NCBI GenBank assembly: GCA_050015095.1
Contig: JBEKCC010000002.1
Coordinates: 1 to 64,000, forward strand
DNA from: MVRE01 sp015660965
GTDB taxonomy: Archaea; Halobacteriota; Methanomicrobia; Methanomicrobiales; Methanospirillaceae
Length of the DNA: 64,000 bases
Reading direction: 5' to 3'
Each line of letters begins with the position of its first letter. Position 1 is the first letter of the stretch. Made by a program: the position numbers and the translations under genes. Below the pieces are notes generated by a model, which was not told where the DNA came from, searched no databases, and saw only the letters and a list, made by a program, of their open reading frames with translations. This document shows, piece by piece, positions 1-8,601 of the stretch.

Positions 1-318
1 CTCATCGAAATAGGTACGAAGAGAAACGTTGCAAAAGTCCTTGTGTTTCTCGCAAATACCCCAGAAGCAACTTCCCGTGCGATTGAGAGAGGTACTGACC
101 TGCGCCAGCCTGAAGTGAGCATTGCAATGAGATATCTCATGGAACAGGGTTGGATCAAGAGTAGGGAGAGTAAAGCCAAGAGTAAAGGACGTCCGGTTAA
201 AATATACGAGTTAGCAAAGCCGATCACCGAAATTATGGACGGTATTGAAAAAGGGAAGAAAAAGGAAGCGAACTATCAGCTCCAAATGATTCAGAAGTTA
301 CGTGATTACATCCATTGA
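1..318 (+). CDS. Winged-helix transcriptional regulator, 5' partial
   Basis: The reading frame is open from the first base of the window, so the start lies upstream; about 105 residues are visible. The visible part reads as a winged helix-turn-helix DNA-binding domain: a helix with KRNVAKVLVFL, a recognition-type helix around RQPEVSIAMRYL, and a basic wing (KAKSKGRPVKIYEL), followed by a charged C-terminal helix. The pattern fits the small wHTH regulators common in methanogens (arsR/MarR-like fold). The target is unknown. An apparent GTG start at 43 would cut the first helix, so it is not used. Confidence 0.7.
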   Translation, partial: LIEIGTKRNVAKVLVFLANTPEATSRAIERGTDLRQPEVSIAMRYLMEQGWIKSRESKAKSKGRPVKIYELAKPITEIMDGIEKGKKKEANYQLQMIQKLRDYIH

Positions 319-330
319 ATTTAGTATTCG

Positions 331-909
331 TCATTTTTTTGATATCGACGAGAGCCAAGCACGGGGTCCTTCGGCCCGAGTGCGGCTCTCAAAGACCGCC
401 GGCCTGATGTAATTGATGGACCACCCATCCCGGAAGCTATCCTGTATCTCTCTTTCTGTTATCCTCCTCGGACCGTATCCGGCGGGCTCCAGGTCGCTGA
501 AGCAGAGCATGAAGTATTTCCCGGCTGGAGACAGGATGGCTGCAAGGTTATCCACGAAGACCGGGCGGTCTTCATCGGACAGGGTATGGAAGAGCCCTGA
601 ATCGATAGCGGTATCAAACTTCCTGTTGAGCTTGGAGAGGTCCAGTGCGTTCAGGACAAGAAACTGCACCTGGAGTCCTCTTTCGGCAACCTTCTCCTTT
701 GCCTTCTGGATCGCCAAGGGGGCGGAGTCGACCCCCCACACTTCATACCCTTCCCCTGCAAAGAAGAGAGCATGCTCCCCTGTCCCGCATCCTATGTCCA
801 GAACAGATCCTGTTATCTCTCCTCTCTGGACCAGCTCAACGAACACCTTCTGGGGCCGGCCGATGTCCCAGGGAGGTGTGCCCCTGTACGCCGAGTCAAA
901 GAAATCCAT
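331..909 (-). CDS. Class I SAM-dependent methyltransferase
   Basis: 192 residues. The glycine-rich SAM-binding motif I (VLDIGCGTGEHALFF) lies near residues 37-51. It is followed by an acidic strand end (VWGVDSAPLAIQKA) and by the motif II region (FDTAIDSGLFHTL). This is the canonical Rossmann-type methyltransferase order, and the length is normal for small soluble members (UbiE/thiopurine-methyltransferase-like). The acceptor substrate cannot be told from sequence. It runs toward the regulator at the window start and is convergent with it, 12 bases apart. Confidence 0.8.
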   Translation of the reverse strand: MDFFDSAYRGTPPWDIGRPQKVFVELVQRGEITGSVLDIGCGTGEHALFFAGEGYEVWGVDSAPLAIQKAKEKVAERGLQVQFLVLNALDLSKLNRKFDTAIDSGLFHTLSDEDRPVFVDNLAAILSPAGKYFMLCFSDLEPAGYGPRRITEREIQDSFRDGWSINYIRPAVFESRTRAEGPRAWLSSISKK

Positions 910-963
910 AAAAAAACATTACTTATCTGATATGAGACTTCTCGTCGCACCAGAACCCTTGGG

Positions 964-1437
964 TTATTGTTTCCGGATGCCGGCTGCAAACTTTTCTATA
1001 GTCCCCATGAACGATCCGCTGTCAACGTCCTTTTCGATGGTCGACGCAGACGAGACAAACTTCATTCCCTTGTGCTCAAGCGCCTTTCTCACGACAGCGA
1101 TGGCGGACTGGTCGCCGCGGCCCCCCATCTCGACGATCACGTGGAACGGTTTCCCGCTGCCGCCCGTAACCGAATCGAGGTACTTGTTTACGTATGCAGG
1201 CACTCTCCCAGCCCAGACTGGGCTTGCGATGACGAGCGTGTCCACGCCAGTGAGATCGGTCTTGATTGGTTTGATGGGCGATTTCATCCTAAAGAGCGCC
1301 TTCATCGCTTTTCCCGCCATGCCACAGTCACGGACCGGCTCTATCTGGATCAGTTCCGCATCCAGCAGTTTCGCAAGAGCAATCGCAACCTTCTCCGTGT
1401 GCCCTTTCCACGAGAAATATACAACTCTGATTGCCAT
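964..1437 (-). CDS. Flavodoxin family protein
   Basis: About 157 residues from the preferred ATG at 1437; an in-frame ATG at 1449 adds four residues. The N-terminal beta strand and phosphate loop (VVYFSWKGHTEKVA) match the FMN phosphate-binding loop of flavodoxins. The middle strand VDTLVIASPVWAGRVPAYVNKYLD is typical of the flavodoxin fold next to the isoalloxazine ring. It probably carries electrons as an FMN protein in the cytoplasm. The partner is unknown. Copy A of repeat R1 lies just upstream. Confidence 0.8.
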   Translation of the reverse strand: MAIRVVYFSWKGHTEKVAIALAKLLDAELIQIEPVRDCGMAGKAMKALFRMKSPIKPIKTDLTGVDTLVIASPVWAGRVPAYVNKYLDSVTGGSGKPFHVIVEMGGRGDQSAIAVVRKALEHKGMKFVSSASTIEKDVDSGSFMGTIEKFAAGIRKQ

Positions 1438-1485
1438 GAAAATTCCCATCTACCAATGTTACCATTCAGTAAAAAAGGTTCTGCT

Positions 1486-1568
1486 GCATCTGCGGGACGT
1501 TTAACTACTCGACATTGAAGTGCTCCGAGGATATCATTTCCGTTAAGTCCCGTTAACGCAACATCACC
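1486..1568 (+). repeat. Dispersed intergenic repeat R1, copy A
   Basis: About 83 bases that recur, with substitutions, at 27415, 29617, 35178 (inverted) and 58471, and partly at 23731. The conserved core reads GGGACGTTTAA, then CTCGACATTGAAGTG, then CCGTTAACGCAAC. The outer parts GGGAC...TTTAA and TTAAGTCCC are inverted relative to each other, so the element can fold as a long hairpin. No coding sense was found. Confidence 0.75.
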
Positions 1569-1640
1569 TAAACGATGGTAAAATACATCTTGGTTAGCAC
1601 CGATTGGCCACCGCTCAACACCTGCCGGGAAAAAAAGGTA

Positions 1641-2339
1641 TTAATCTTGGCTAAAACTTTTATTTAGGTCTCCGGTGTTTGAGTAGCCCCGCTGCTCCCA
1701 GTAGCCGCGGTACGTTGGATTGTCGGAAAGTTCAATTTTTTCAACCCATTTAATCCACTTGTACCCCCACTTATCCTCCGCCACCAGCTCGAAGGGATAT
1801 CCCCGTTCCGCAGGGAGTGTGATATTATTCATACGGTACGCCATGATGATGTCCCGCTGGGTGAAATACGTAAGCGGGAACGAGGTGGTATATCCGTCAT
1901 GGGCGGTTAGGATTACCGTGTTTGCCCGGGGATCGGCCCCTGCATCTGCGATGATATCCCGCACCAATACCCCCTCCCAGAGGATGGTCGCGTCCCAACC
2001 TTCGACACAGAAAAGGGTAACAACCTTTGAATAATGCGGGAACTTCGCAAGGATTTGATCATACGAGTACACGAGAGTCCGGTTGGTCAGTCCCGTAACG
2101 ATCAGCTGGTAGTCGGAGATGTTGATATGCTGAGGGCCTTTAATCGAGTTCTCATGGAAATCGTTGACCGACGAGAGGTCCTTTCCCTGGTACGACCGAA
2201 CTTCAACTTGGGCAAGCGGGGTCGGACCACCAGCCTCAGAACCGGTTCTGGTAACCGGGACTTTGAAGACAACGAATATGAGGATGATCGCAACGATAAT
2301 GACCAGCGCAATGGCCAGTATTGCTGCCCTAGTATTCAT
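1641..2339 (-). CDS. Membrane-anchored molybdopterin-binding oxidoreductase (sulfite-oxidase fold)
   Basis: 232 residues. A single N-terminal hydrophobic helix (about residues 6-26) should anchor it at the outer face of the membrane. The rest matches the molybdopterin-binding domain of the sulfite oxidase/YedY family: an LIVTGL strand, then FPHYSKVVTLFCVEGWDATILWEGV, whose Cys is in the position of the molybdenum ligand. The substrate is unknown. No heme or partner subunit is encoded next to it, so it resembles the small archaeal single-domain members. Confidence 0.8.
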   Translation of the reverse strand: MNTRAAILAIALVIIVAIILIFVVFKVPVTRTGSEAGGPTPLAQVEVRSYQGKDLSSVNDFHENSIKGPQHINISDYQLIVTGLTNRTLVYSYDQILAKFPHYSKVVTLFCVEGWDATILWEGVLVRDIIADAGADPRANTVILTAHDGYTTSFPLTYFTQRDIIMAYRMNNITLPAERGYPFELVAEDKWGYKWIKWVEKIELSDNPTYRGYWEQRGYSNTGDLNKSFSQD

Positions 2340-2425
2340 GCATTTGAAATGGTTACATCGGATAATTAAGGATTGGATGGGGGCAGATCGTCGTTCGCAC
2401 CTTCCGCCGGTTTATCGCGAGAACC

Positions 2426-3154
2426 TTAATGTAAGGACCAGACAGGAGATGCAAAACCGTTCACATTGGCAGAGAGATACGTCCTATCTAAATTGATGGA
2501 TTGAGGGACCTCGTAGATCAAGTATCCATCAACTGCGTTTGAAGAGCCCGGATAAACATAACTCATGTTATACCCGTATACGTAACTACTACCAGATTCA
2601 TCCCTTTTTGGTGGAGTCTTCACCCAATTCCAATCAGTTGTATATACCAACTTCTGGTAATCAGGATGGTACTGGACCATATCTATCGTCAAACCTTTTG
2701 TATGAGTTAAGAGGGGGTAATACTGAACGCCATTTGAGGTTAATGTCAAAGAGGTTTCCGTTGGTATCCACATTCTTTTTTGACCCAAATTCTCTAAATT
2801 TAAGAATATAAACAAAAATTTATTTCCGGGAGAAGGTTCTGTGTCGTAAAATTTACCGTCAACCGACCTCCAGGAATAGTTAGGATAGATCTTGACATCA
2901 TACAAGACCATAGTAAAATTAATATTTTGATTGTTATAGGAGAATGCCTGACCTAATTTAAGGGATGGAGTAGAAGGTGTTGGTTCTATTGACGTTTGTA
3001 CTTCCGTCGGTGTGGCTGTGGTTATTGTCGTTGCTGGAAGAACGGTCTGCGTTGTTGATGGATGATTTGTTATTGGAGGGTTATTTGCGCATCCGCTCGT
3101 TAACACTAGGAAGATTAAAACAATAATTGCAAAAATGGGAAATATCTTTCTCAT
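2426..3154 (-). CDS. Secreted lipoprotein, DUF4352-like
   Basis: 242 residues from ATG 3154, chosen over a TTG six bases upstream because its paralogues start at the same MRKI. It has a lipoprotein signal (MRKIFPIFAIIV...LTSGC) with the lipid-anchored Cys near residue 22. A Thr/Pro-rich linker follows, then a beta-sandwich ending in YPGSSNAVDGYLIYEVP. The C-terminal domain is paralogous to the lipoprotein at 24534 (LPGESNSADGYLIYEIP). Function unknown. It carries the shared lipoprotein promoter element at 3171-3206. Confidence 0.75.
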   Translation of the reverse strand: MRKIFPIFAIIVLIFLVLTSGCANNPPITNHPSTTQTVLPATTITTATPTEVQTSIEPTPSTPSLKLGQAFSYNNQNINFTMVLYDVKIYPNYSWRSVDGKFYDTEPSPGNKFLFIFLNLENLGQKRMWIPTETSLTLTSNGVQYYPLLTHTKGLTIDMVQYHPDYQKLVYTTDWNWVKTPPKRDESGSSYVYGYNMSYVYPGSSNAVDGYLIYEVPQSINLDRTYLSANVNGFASPVWSLH

Positions 3155-3170
3155 ACACAACTCATAAAGT

Positions 3171-3206
3171 GGGAGTATTAGTTGAGAATATAAAATAATT
3201 TTCGAA
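3171..3206 (-). promoter_or_regulatory. Shared lipoprotein promoter element, copy 1
   Basis: Read on the minus strand: TTCGAAAATTATTTTATA followed by TTCTCAACTAATACTCCC. It contains an A/T-rich TATA-like box and ends 16-17 bases before the ATG of the lipoprotein gene. The same block stands at the same distance before the genes at 37519, 38884 and 42887. Confidence 0.6.
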
Positions 3207-3320
3207 TTTTAATTTAAATCAAAATGGGATATCAGAAGTGAAGGCTTGTAAAAAACACGTGATCCGGTTGGGAAGCACAGTTCTTAAAAAAGGGAACTGG
3301 AATTCCGGCCAGCATCGTAT

Positions 3321-5516
3321 CTACTTTATCCCCATCGGAACAGGGTAATAGACATCTCCCGTGCCGGGAAGGGGTATCGTTGCGATCGTCGTGTTTATAT
3401 CGTCGAGCGAATTTGCCTTGATCTGTTTTGCTGACATCGTGTAGAGGACATTGTCAATATAGAGGGAACGTTTCACATCAGATGTCGAGCTCCCGTAATA
3501 ATAGTAACCGTTATCGCCGGTCCCATGCTGGACAGTCCCCCGGAGGGTAAACCCGGTCTGCGGGGTGAGGCCGAACACATACGCCCCGTACCAAACCTGC
3601 TGCTGGTAGTTGTAATAGTCGCCTTTGGTGACCTGGGATGCAGATACCGCCCGGACCGGGATTACGAGGAGGTTCTTTGCCTTATCGAAAAGGAACGCGT
3701 GGTGGTCCGTGAGGGCTGCCGAGTCAGAGCCTGCATCACCAATCTGCACCTTGTCGAGTTGTTTTGGGTTGGACACGTCAGAGACATCAAAGAGGGCGAG
3801 CTTGATCCCGCTTGTAGAGACACCACCCCAGTCATTTGTCGTCGTCTCCTTGCCGATGCCGATGATATGCGTCGCGTCATACGGGTGCAGGTAATCGGAG
3901 TATCCGGGGATCTTCAGTTTTCCGAGGATCGTCGGGTTCTCCGGTGTCGAGAGGTCGATTACAAAGAAGGGATCGATCCGCTTGAAGGTCACCATATAGA
4001 GCCGGTCACCGATGAACCGGGTCGAATAGATCGATTCCTGTTCGGCAATATGGGTTAAAGAACCGATGGTGGTCATCGTCCCGTCCAGGACATAGACGTT
4101 GTTGTAGGTATATTGCCCGGATTGGGTGTAGATACTGGACGTGGTCGCGAGGCGGAGATTGTTGTTGTATTCATCCATCGAGAACTGGTTGTCCAGGGTA
4201 CCCGGTACCTCACCTTTTGCGATGTAGGTGATTGTGCCGTCCTTTATGGCGATCTTGTGGACAACAGTGGTAGTTTGATCTGCTTCCTGCCGCCGGATCA
4301 AGTCCTGTTCGGCGTTCCGGAGATTATTGAGGATCGACTGCCTCTGGGCGTCGGTCAGGGAGTTGAAGTCAGCAGGGAGTGCAGCAGGTGGAACTGCAAT
4401 TTTTGCGGATGATGAGCCGGTGTCAACCGAGGTTGAAACCCCGGCAGATCCGCTGGAACCTAGACCCCCATTGACTGCAGCAGGCTGGGGCGGGATAATT
4501 TCCTTTCCACCCTGCACCGTATAGATTACCGGGGGGTATTTCTGGTAGCTCACGTACATCGCATTTGGCGATACATAGAGGATGTTCCCACTGCCAAGAA
4601 GGTATGTCTGGGCATCTTTTTCGTTTCCGCTCATTGCATCAAGGGAGGTAATGGTGGTGAACGTATACTGAGATTCGCGGTTGTTGAAATACCAGACATC
4701 CGGTTGGACCACGGTCATTGTCCCTTCGCGGACAGCGGGGACGACCACATGGTCATTGGCGTAGAGGTAGATCTGCTCCTGAGTGACCATGTACACGAGT
4801 GAGCCAATCATTCGGGCATCGATATAATCGCCATCGATCGTGTAGTCCTTCATCACTTTGGGATTTTTCCGGTCACTGATATCATACACAATTGCATGCG
4901 TGACCGGTGTATAGTAGCGTATAGGGGGCATCGGCATTACCTGCCCGACAGCTGCTTCAGCACTCGCCGGTTGTGCACTGTTTTCCGGTGTTCCCGTGCC
5001 TGTGGTGAAGAGCACAAGACGGTCTCCGATGACAAAGAGGTCTTTTGGCGTATCGGAAATATCGGTTTTTGAAATGACCGATGCACCTGCTGCTGGATAG
5101 GCATCGATAATAACGAGAGTCGACCCAGATATCGTGTAGATATACGTATCATCGTTTTTTACGATATCGGGCTCATCGACCCCGGCAACTTGTACGTTGG
5201 TCTGTGAGTACCCGACAGTTCCCCCCAAGGCAGATGCCGGGTTGGCTATACCCCCCTTCTCCAGGTCTGCCCGTTGCGGAACATTCACACCGGTGCTGAT
5301 CCCTGCCGTGGGGACCAGGTTGGATACGTATCCGTTCTGCTGCTCCATTGCTGTTGAATTCCTGATATACTGCTCGATCTCGGCCGTCGAACTGAACTTT
5401 TTCAGTTCAGACGTTACGGGCAGTGTAGTCGCAGGAGTGCTCACGCACCCAGTCGCAAGGATTGCGATAAGGATGAGCGAGACACAGAGTATGAGGATGT
5501 ATTTTTTGTGTGACAT
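3321..5516 (-). CDS. Large secreted lipoprotein with C-terminal beta-propeller
   Basis: 731 residues from ATG 5516, chosen because MSHKKYILILCVSLIL...ATGC is a textbook lipoprotein signal; an upstream in-frame start at 5546 would precede it with ten residues. After the lipobox comes a repeated pattern of beta-propeller blades (DDTYIYTISGSTLVIIDAY, GDRLYMVTFKRIDPFFVIDLS, DATHIIGIGKET). This corresponds to the secreted beta-propeller family known from archaea and bacteria (Beta_propel, PF09826). It is presumably an extracellular binding scaffold. No catalytic motif was recognised. Confidence 0.8.
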   Translation of the reverse strand: MSHKKYILILCVSLILIAILATGCVSTPATTLPVTSELKKFSSTAEIEQYIRNSTAMEQQNGYVSNLVPTAGISTGVNVPQRADLEKGGIANPASALGGTVGYSQTNVQVAGVDEPDIVKNDDTYIYTISGSTLVIIDAYPAAGASVISKTDISDTPKDLFVIGDRLVLFTTGTGTPENSAQPASAEAAVGQVMPMPPIRYYTPVTHAIVYDISDRKNPKVMKDYTIDGDYIDARMIGSLVYMVTQEQIYLYANDHVVVPAVREGTMTVVQPDVWYFNNRESQYTFTTITSLDAMSGNEKDAQTYLLGSGNILYVSPNAMYVSYQKYPPVIYTVQGGKEIIPPQPAAVNGGLGSSGSAGVSTSVDTGSSSAKIAVPPAALPADFNSLTDAQRQSILNNLRNAEQDLIRRQEADQTTTVVHKIAIKDGTITYIAKGEVPGTLDNQFSMDEYNNNLRLATTSSIYTQSGQYTYNNVYVLDGTMTTIGSLTHIAEQESIYSTRFIGDRLYMVTFKRIDPFFVIDLSTPENPTILGKLKIPGYSDYLHPYDATHIIGIGKETTTNDWGGVSTSGIKLALFDVSDVSNPKQLDKVQIGDAGSDSAALTDHHAFLFDKAKNLLVIPVRAVSASQVTKGDYYNYQQQVWYGAYVFGLTPQTGFTLRGTVQHGTGDNGYYYYGSSTSDVKRSLYIDNVLYTMSAKQIKANSLDDINTTIATIPLPGTGDVYYPVPMGIK

Positions 5517-5533
5517 AGTTTGTAACGAGACTA

Positions 5534-5815
5534 TTGTCAGATGCAATCATCAACTTGGCGTTAACTGCGAAAATTTTTGAAGTAAGGGATCTACAAATCG
5601 TATCTCAGCTCAGTAGAAACCCTTTGTCACAATATCCTATTGCAACTGCCTCAAATCCGGGCGTAAAAGGGTATGTTTTTCAATGGACATACCAATGTGG
5701 GTGTGTGAATCACTCTGTTATTCGAACACCTACGGATCTAAAAAGACGACGAGCATATGGATGTTGTGAATGCTTAAAACATTCAAAGGTTGTCGTATCG
5801 AACGCTCTTAAATGA
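5534..5815 (+). CDS. Small zinc-ribbon protein, start uncertain
   Basis: The frame is open from a TTG at 5534 but has no ATG or GTG with a convincing ribosome site, so the N-terminus may be lost. The C-terminal half holds a metal-binding pattern: WTYQCGCVNHSV ... LKRRRAYGCCECLKH. The paired Cys groups are separated by an LK-rich segment, as in zinc ribbons frequent in phage-type genes. Its stop overlaps the ATG of the next small zinc-finger ORF (ATGA), which supports real translation. Possibly a truncated or mobile gene. Confidence 0.4.
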   Translation: MSDAIINLALTAKIFEVRDLQIVSQLSRNPLSQYPIATASNPGVKGYVFQWTYQCGCVNHSVIRTPTDLKRRRAYGCCECLKHSKVVVSNALK

Positions 5816-5949
5816 CCAAACATAAAAAAAACATAGAGAAAGTCAATGAATATCGATGTTATTACTGTAAGGTTCTTTGTAGTAATCTAACCGCGCTTGC
5901 AATACATACAAAATTCTGTGTAGCAAATAAACACAACACCCAAAAGTAA
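5812..5949 (+). CDS. 45-residue C2H2/C2HC-type zinc-finger miniprotein
   Basis: ATG at 5812 overlaps the stop of the preceding zinc-ribbon ORF. The 45 residues include one finger: YRCYYCKVLCSN, then a 10-residue helix region, then IHTKFC. The spacing (Cys-x2-Cys, hydrophobic core Leu, His-x3-Cys) fits a single classical finger with a final Cys. Lys/His-rich ends would suit nucleic-acid binding. It is too short for routine gene callers. Function unknown. Confidence 0.5.
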   Translation: MTKHKKNIEKVNEYRCYYCKVLCSNLTALAIHTKFCVANKHNTQK

Positions 5950-6124
5950 ATGTCCCCAATAATATTTTAAAAAAAGTTACTGATCCCGATTTCTGATTTT
6001 CTCAGAACCGCTTTTACTTCTTATACGCCTGCTCGATCGTGAGGACATCCACGATCCGGACACAATCCCGGCAACGGTTCGCATTCGCGGTTAAAAGTGC
6101 TGGTATCGATTACCTCTCTCTCCC

Positions 6125-7207
6125 TCATGTCGTCATGAGGGTCAGGAACAGCAGGAAATATAGTCCGATCGAGAGCACCGGGATGATGCGGATCGACCAG
6201 TGGTACACCAAGTCAACCCGTCCCGTATCCTTGGATTCCGTGAACATTATGATCAGGATTCCGGATACCAAAACCATGACCAGCGTCGCATAGGTGATGA
6301 TCATAAAGAAATCCAGGAAGGTTGCATAGGCAACAAGCGGGATCGCATCGGAGATCCGCCAGTGGATAAGCACGGCGGCAAGGAACATAGAGGCATTTAG
6401 TCCCAGTCGAGATGAGACCTTCATCATGAGGGAGGAGAGGGAGACGATGATGATGAGCATCATCGGCAGGAAGAATTTCAGGATGGTTGACGCTGTGTCT
6501 CTCCTGATGCCATAACTGAAGACCGCCCGGGAATACGGGTTCTCATCCGTCACGTAGGACTGATTTGTTATCGTATAACTGTTGCCGGTAAACTCCCAGC
6601 CCGGGAGATTGGCTTCCGTCCCAATACCAGTTTTGCCTTTGTCAATCACCATAACAAGAGATTGCTCGGAAAGGAGTTTTGGTTCAATGACGATGGGGAT
6701 CGTATGATTGTCGAAGGGGTAATGGCTGAGGTCGAGATCGGCATCCATTACGGCAAAGACCCGGTAATTCTTTTCATTGGGGGTATTAAGGATAGTATCT
6801 ATAGACGTTGTATGCCCGTTCATGATCTCGAAGTCACTGATCGACACGGGTGAGTCGGAGCGGAGATTTACGTAAAAATTTGTTTCAACCGTCCCCTCCG
6901 CTACACTGAACCGGCTGAAATCCACAACAAAGACCCCAATATGCACGACTCTAGGTTCATGGCGGAGGGCAGAAGCGTTCACCTGGTTTTCAGCAGATGC
7001 CGGGACCACGATGAGAGCGACTGTGAGGATAATGAGCAGGAGATACCAGGTGACAACACTACCCGCTCCTTCATGCAGCCGGTCTGTCGCCCGTGCAGGC
7101 ACTCGCTTCGGATTCGTGGGGCGGGTGATGCTATCTCTTCCTCTAAAAAGACTGGGGATGCTCTGGTATATTAATTGCTGTCCACCATCAGGGTGGAGCA
7201 TATGCAT
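6125..7207 (-). CDS. Archaeal pentameric ligand-gated ion channel homologue
   Basis: Numbering is from ATG 7207 (360 residues). A signal-type helix lies at about 51-72 and an extracellular beta-sandwich at about 85-235. The sandwich includes YPFD (163-166) in the position of the conserved aromatic-Pro-x-Asp of the Cys-loop. Four membrane helices follow: TM1 about 241-262 with a conserved Pro (248), TM2 about 267-285 (pore-lining candidate), TM3 about 293-322 and TM4 about 338-357. This is the layout of GLIC/ELIC-type channels, and as in bacterial members the loop lacks the disulphide cysteines. A TATA-like TTAATATACC at about 7166-7175 lies inside the N-terminus, so the true start may be downstream, for example GTG 7102. 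The ligand and ion are unknown. Confidence 0.8.
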   Translation of the reverse strand: MHMLHPDGGQQLIYQSIPSLFRGRDSITRPTNPKRVPARATDRLHEGAGSVVTWYLLLIILTVALIVVPASAENQVNASALRHEPRVVHIGVFVVDFSRFSVAEGTVETNFYVNLRSDSPVSISDFEIMNGHTTSIDTILNTPNEKNYRVFAVMDADLDLSHYPFDNHTIPIVIEPKLLSEQSLVMVIDKGKTGIGTEANLPGWEFTGNSYTITNQSYVTDENPYSRAVFSYGIRRDTASTILKFFLPMMLIIIVSLSSLMMKVSSRLGLNASMFLAAVLIHWRISDAIPLVAYATFLDFFMIITYATLVMVLVSGILIIMFTESKDTGRVDLVYHWSIRIIPVLSIGLYFLLFLTLMTT

Positions 7208-7386
7208 TCCAAAGAGAAGGAAAAAATGAGAAGATTCTTTTTTTCAATTTGGCCCGGGTATGGAGATTTTCCTGGAGGAGGAGCGCGACAATTTCATTGG
7301 TTAAATTTTGTTCCACATGGTTCATTTTTGCACCAATCTGATATGAGGGTCATGGATTGTCCGGTGAGATGGACGTGAAAAAAACA

Positions 7387-7416
7387 CAATCAACAGTGTA
7401 TTATTGATTAAAAAAG
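7387..7416 (+). repeat. Dispersed short repeat R3, copy a (partial)
   Basis: CAATCAACAGTGTATTATTGATTAAAAAA-type sequence matching the right half of R3 copies at 13097, 18529, 21648 (inverted) and 54344 (inverted). It sits about 25 bases beyond the stop of the AbrB-PhoU gene. Confidence 0.55.
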
Positions 7417-7440
7417 ATAAATGAAATTCACCATGCTGAA

Positions 7441-8475
7441 TCAGCTGGCAGGTTTTCCCTTCTTCTGAAATTGTCCTTCTTCTACCAGATAATTGATCAC
7501 ATTTTCCGAGATATCGGCTGCATATTCCCCTACCCTCCTCACGCGTTCGGTGATATACCCCAGCGCAATAGCATCGGATGTCTCCTGCTGGAGAACGAGA
7601 TTGTTGATCTCACCGCAAAGGGATTCGAGCACCTGTACTGATTCAATATTCTTGTGTGACTTTTTCATATCGTTCGCGAAAAACGAGACAATACTCCTGT
7701 CAAAGAGGCTGACCGAGAGCTCACTTGCCCTTGAGATTTTACTGATGATAACTGGGTCAATCTCTTTCGTGAGAACTACGTTCGCATTATCCACCATCCG
7801 CTCTGCATGGTCCCCGATTCGCTCGATGATTCGGCTGATATTGTAATAATGTACTGCCATGTTCGGTGACACACCCATTTTTTTGGAGAGTGCAACATTG
7901 GACAGGATCATATGAGTCTGACGTGCTATGAGCCAGTGGAGCCGGTCCACATCGTTGTCGCGTGCGGTCACATCTGCTGCGAGTGCGATATTGCGGGTTT
8001 TTATCGCGGTAATTGCGTCCTCATGCATCGCTTTCGCAATCACAAACATCCGCTTGATCGTATTTGCAAACGGCATTTCCGTGGGGTTGAGGAGGTCTTT
8101 TATAATGATAGCAGTGTCGGTCTCCTCAATTACTTCCTGGCCGATTGTCATCTGGGTGAAATCCCGCACAACCATCCGGACGAATGGGGGGAAACGTTCC
8201 TTCGAGCGGATGATGATCGTGGTGAACCCTGAAATGTACGCTCCAATCAGCAGACGGAACAGGTACGCAGATTCAGAAATACCGGCAAGATCAAACTCCT
8301 TGGTCCGTTGTAACGGTTCCCGTTCGGTCGCTTTGGTCACGAGCAGTGTCCCGTCCGGCTGGACTTCCACACCGATCGGATCATTCTTCTTGATCTTCTC
8401 CGCTTCAACCCATTCTTTGGGCAGCGTCATCACATACGATGAACCTCCTGTAAATTGGACTCTCCGGATCTCCAT
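7441..8475 (-). CDS. AbrB-PhoU phosphate-uptake regulator
   Basis: 344 residues from ATG 8475, preferred over a GTG nine bases upstream. The first about 50 residues form an AbrB/SpoVT-type DNA-binding domain (RRVQFTGGSSYVMTLPKEWVEAEKI). Two PhoU three-helix bundles follow, with the metal-binding-type motifs ARDNDVDRLHWLIARQ and RIGDHAERMVDNA. Archaeal proteins of this architecture sit beside pst genes and are taken to repress or tune phosphate uptake. It is divergent from pstS across a 110-base promoter region. Confidence 0.85.
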   Translation of the reverse strand: MEIRRVQFTGGSSYVMTLPKEWVEAEKIKKNDPIGVEVQPDGTLLVTKATEREPLQRTKEFDLAGISESAYLFRLLIGAYISGFTTIIIRSKERFPPFVRMVVRDFTQMTIGQEVIEETDTAIIIKDLLNPTEMPFANTIKRMFVIAKAMHEDAITAIKTRNIALAADVTARDNDVDRLHWLIARQTHMILSNVALSKKMGVSPNMAVHYYNISRIIERIGDHAERMVDNANVVLTKEIDPVIISKISRASELSVSLFDRSIVSFFANDMKKSHKNIESVQVLESLCGEINNLVLQQETSDAIALGYITERVRRVGEYAADISENVINYLVEEGQFQKKGKPAS

Positions 8476-8484
8476 AGTACTCAC

Positions 8485-8592
8485 ACCATTCTTCAGCAGA
8501 TAATCTGTATTACTCTATTGTTCTCTATCTACAATATATAAACCTATATTCTCTGTCGAAAAAAGGTATATTCACTCCCAACCATCTCATGG
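8485..8592. promoter_or_regulatory. Divergent phosphate-locus promoter region
   Basis: This is the only gap between the AbrB-PhoU gene and pstS. It contains an A/T box (ACAATATATAAACC, about 8531-8544) that reads as a TATA element in both directions. Downstream toward pstS are two direct repeats, CCTATATTCTCT (8543-8554) and GGTATATTCACT (8565-8576), 22 bases apart or two helical turns. They are candidate regulator sites, and an AbrB-PhoU binding role is an inference. Confidence 0.45.
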
Positions 8593-8601
8593 ATGAACAC
8601 T

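Noticed and set aside
413..1504. Long plus-strand frame across the methyltransferase and flavodoxin genes
   Set aside because: It is the antisense of two well-supported genes and its product has no recognisable fold.
3278..3299. CAGTTC/GAACTG hairpin as terminator of the beta-propeller gene
   Set aside because: Short stem with an A-rich loop and no T-run in the right direction; not convincing.
6014..6103. Minus-strand frame containing CRDCVRIVDVLTIEQAYKK
   Set aside because: It looks protein-like with a Cys pair but lies between stops without a start; it may be a gene scrap, and too little is left to name.
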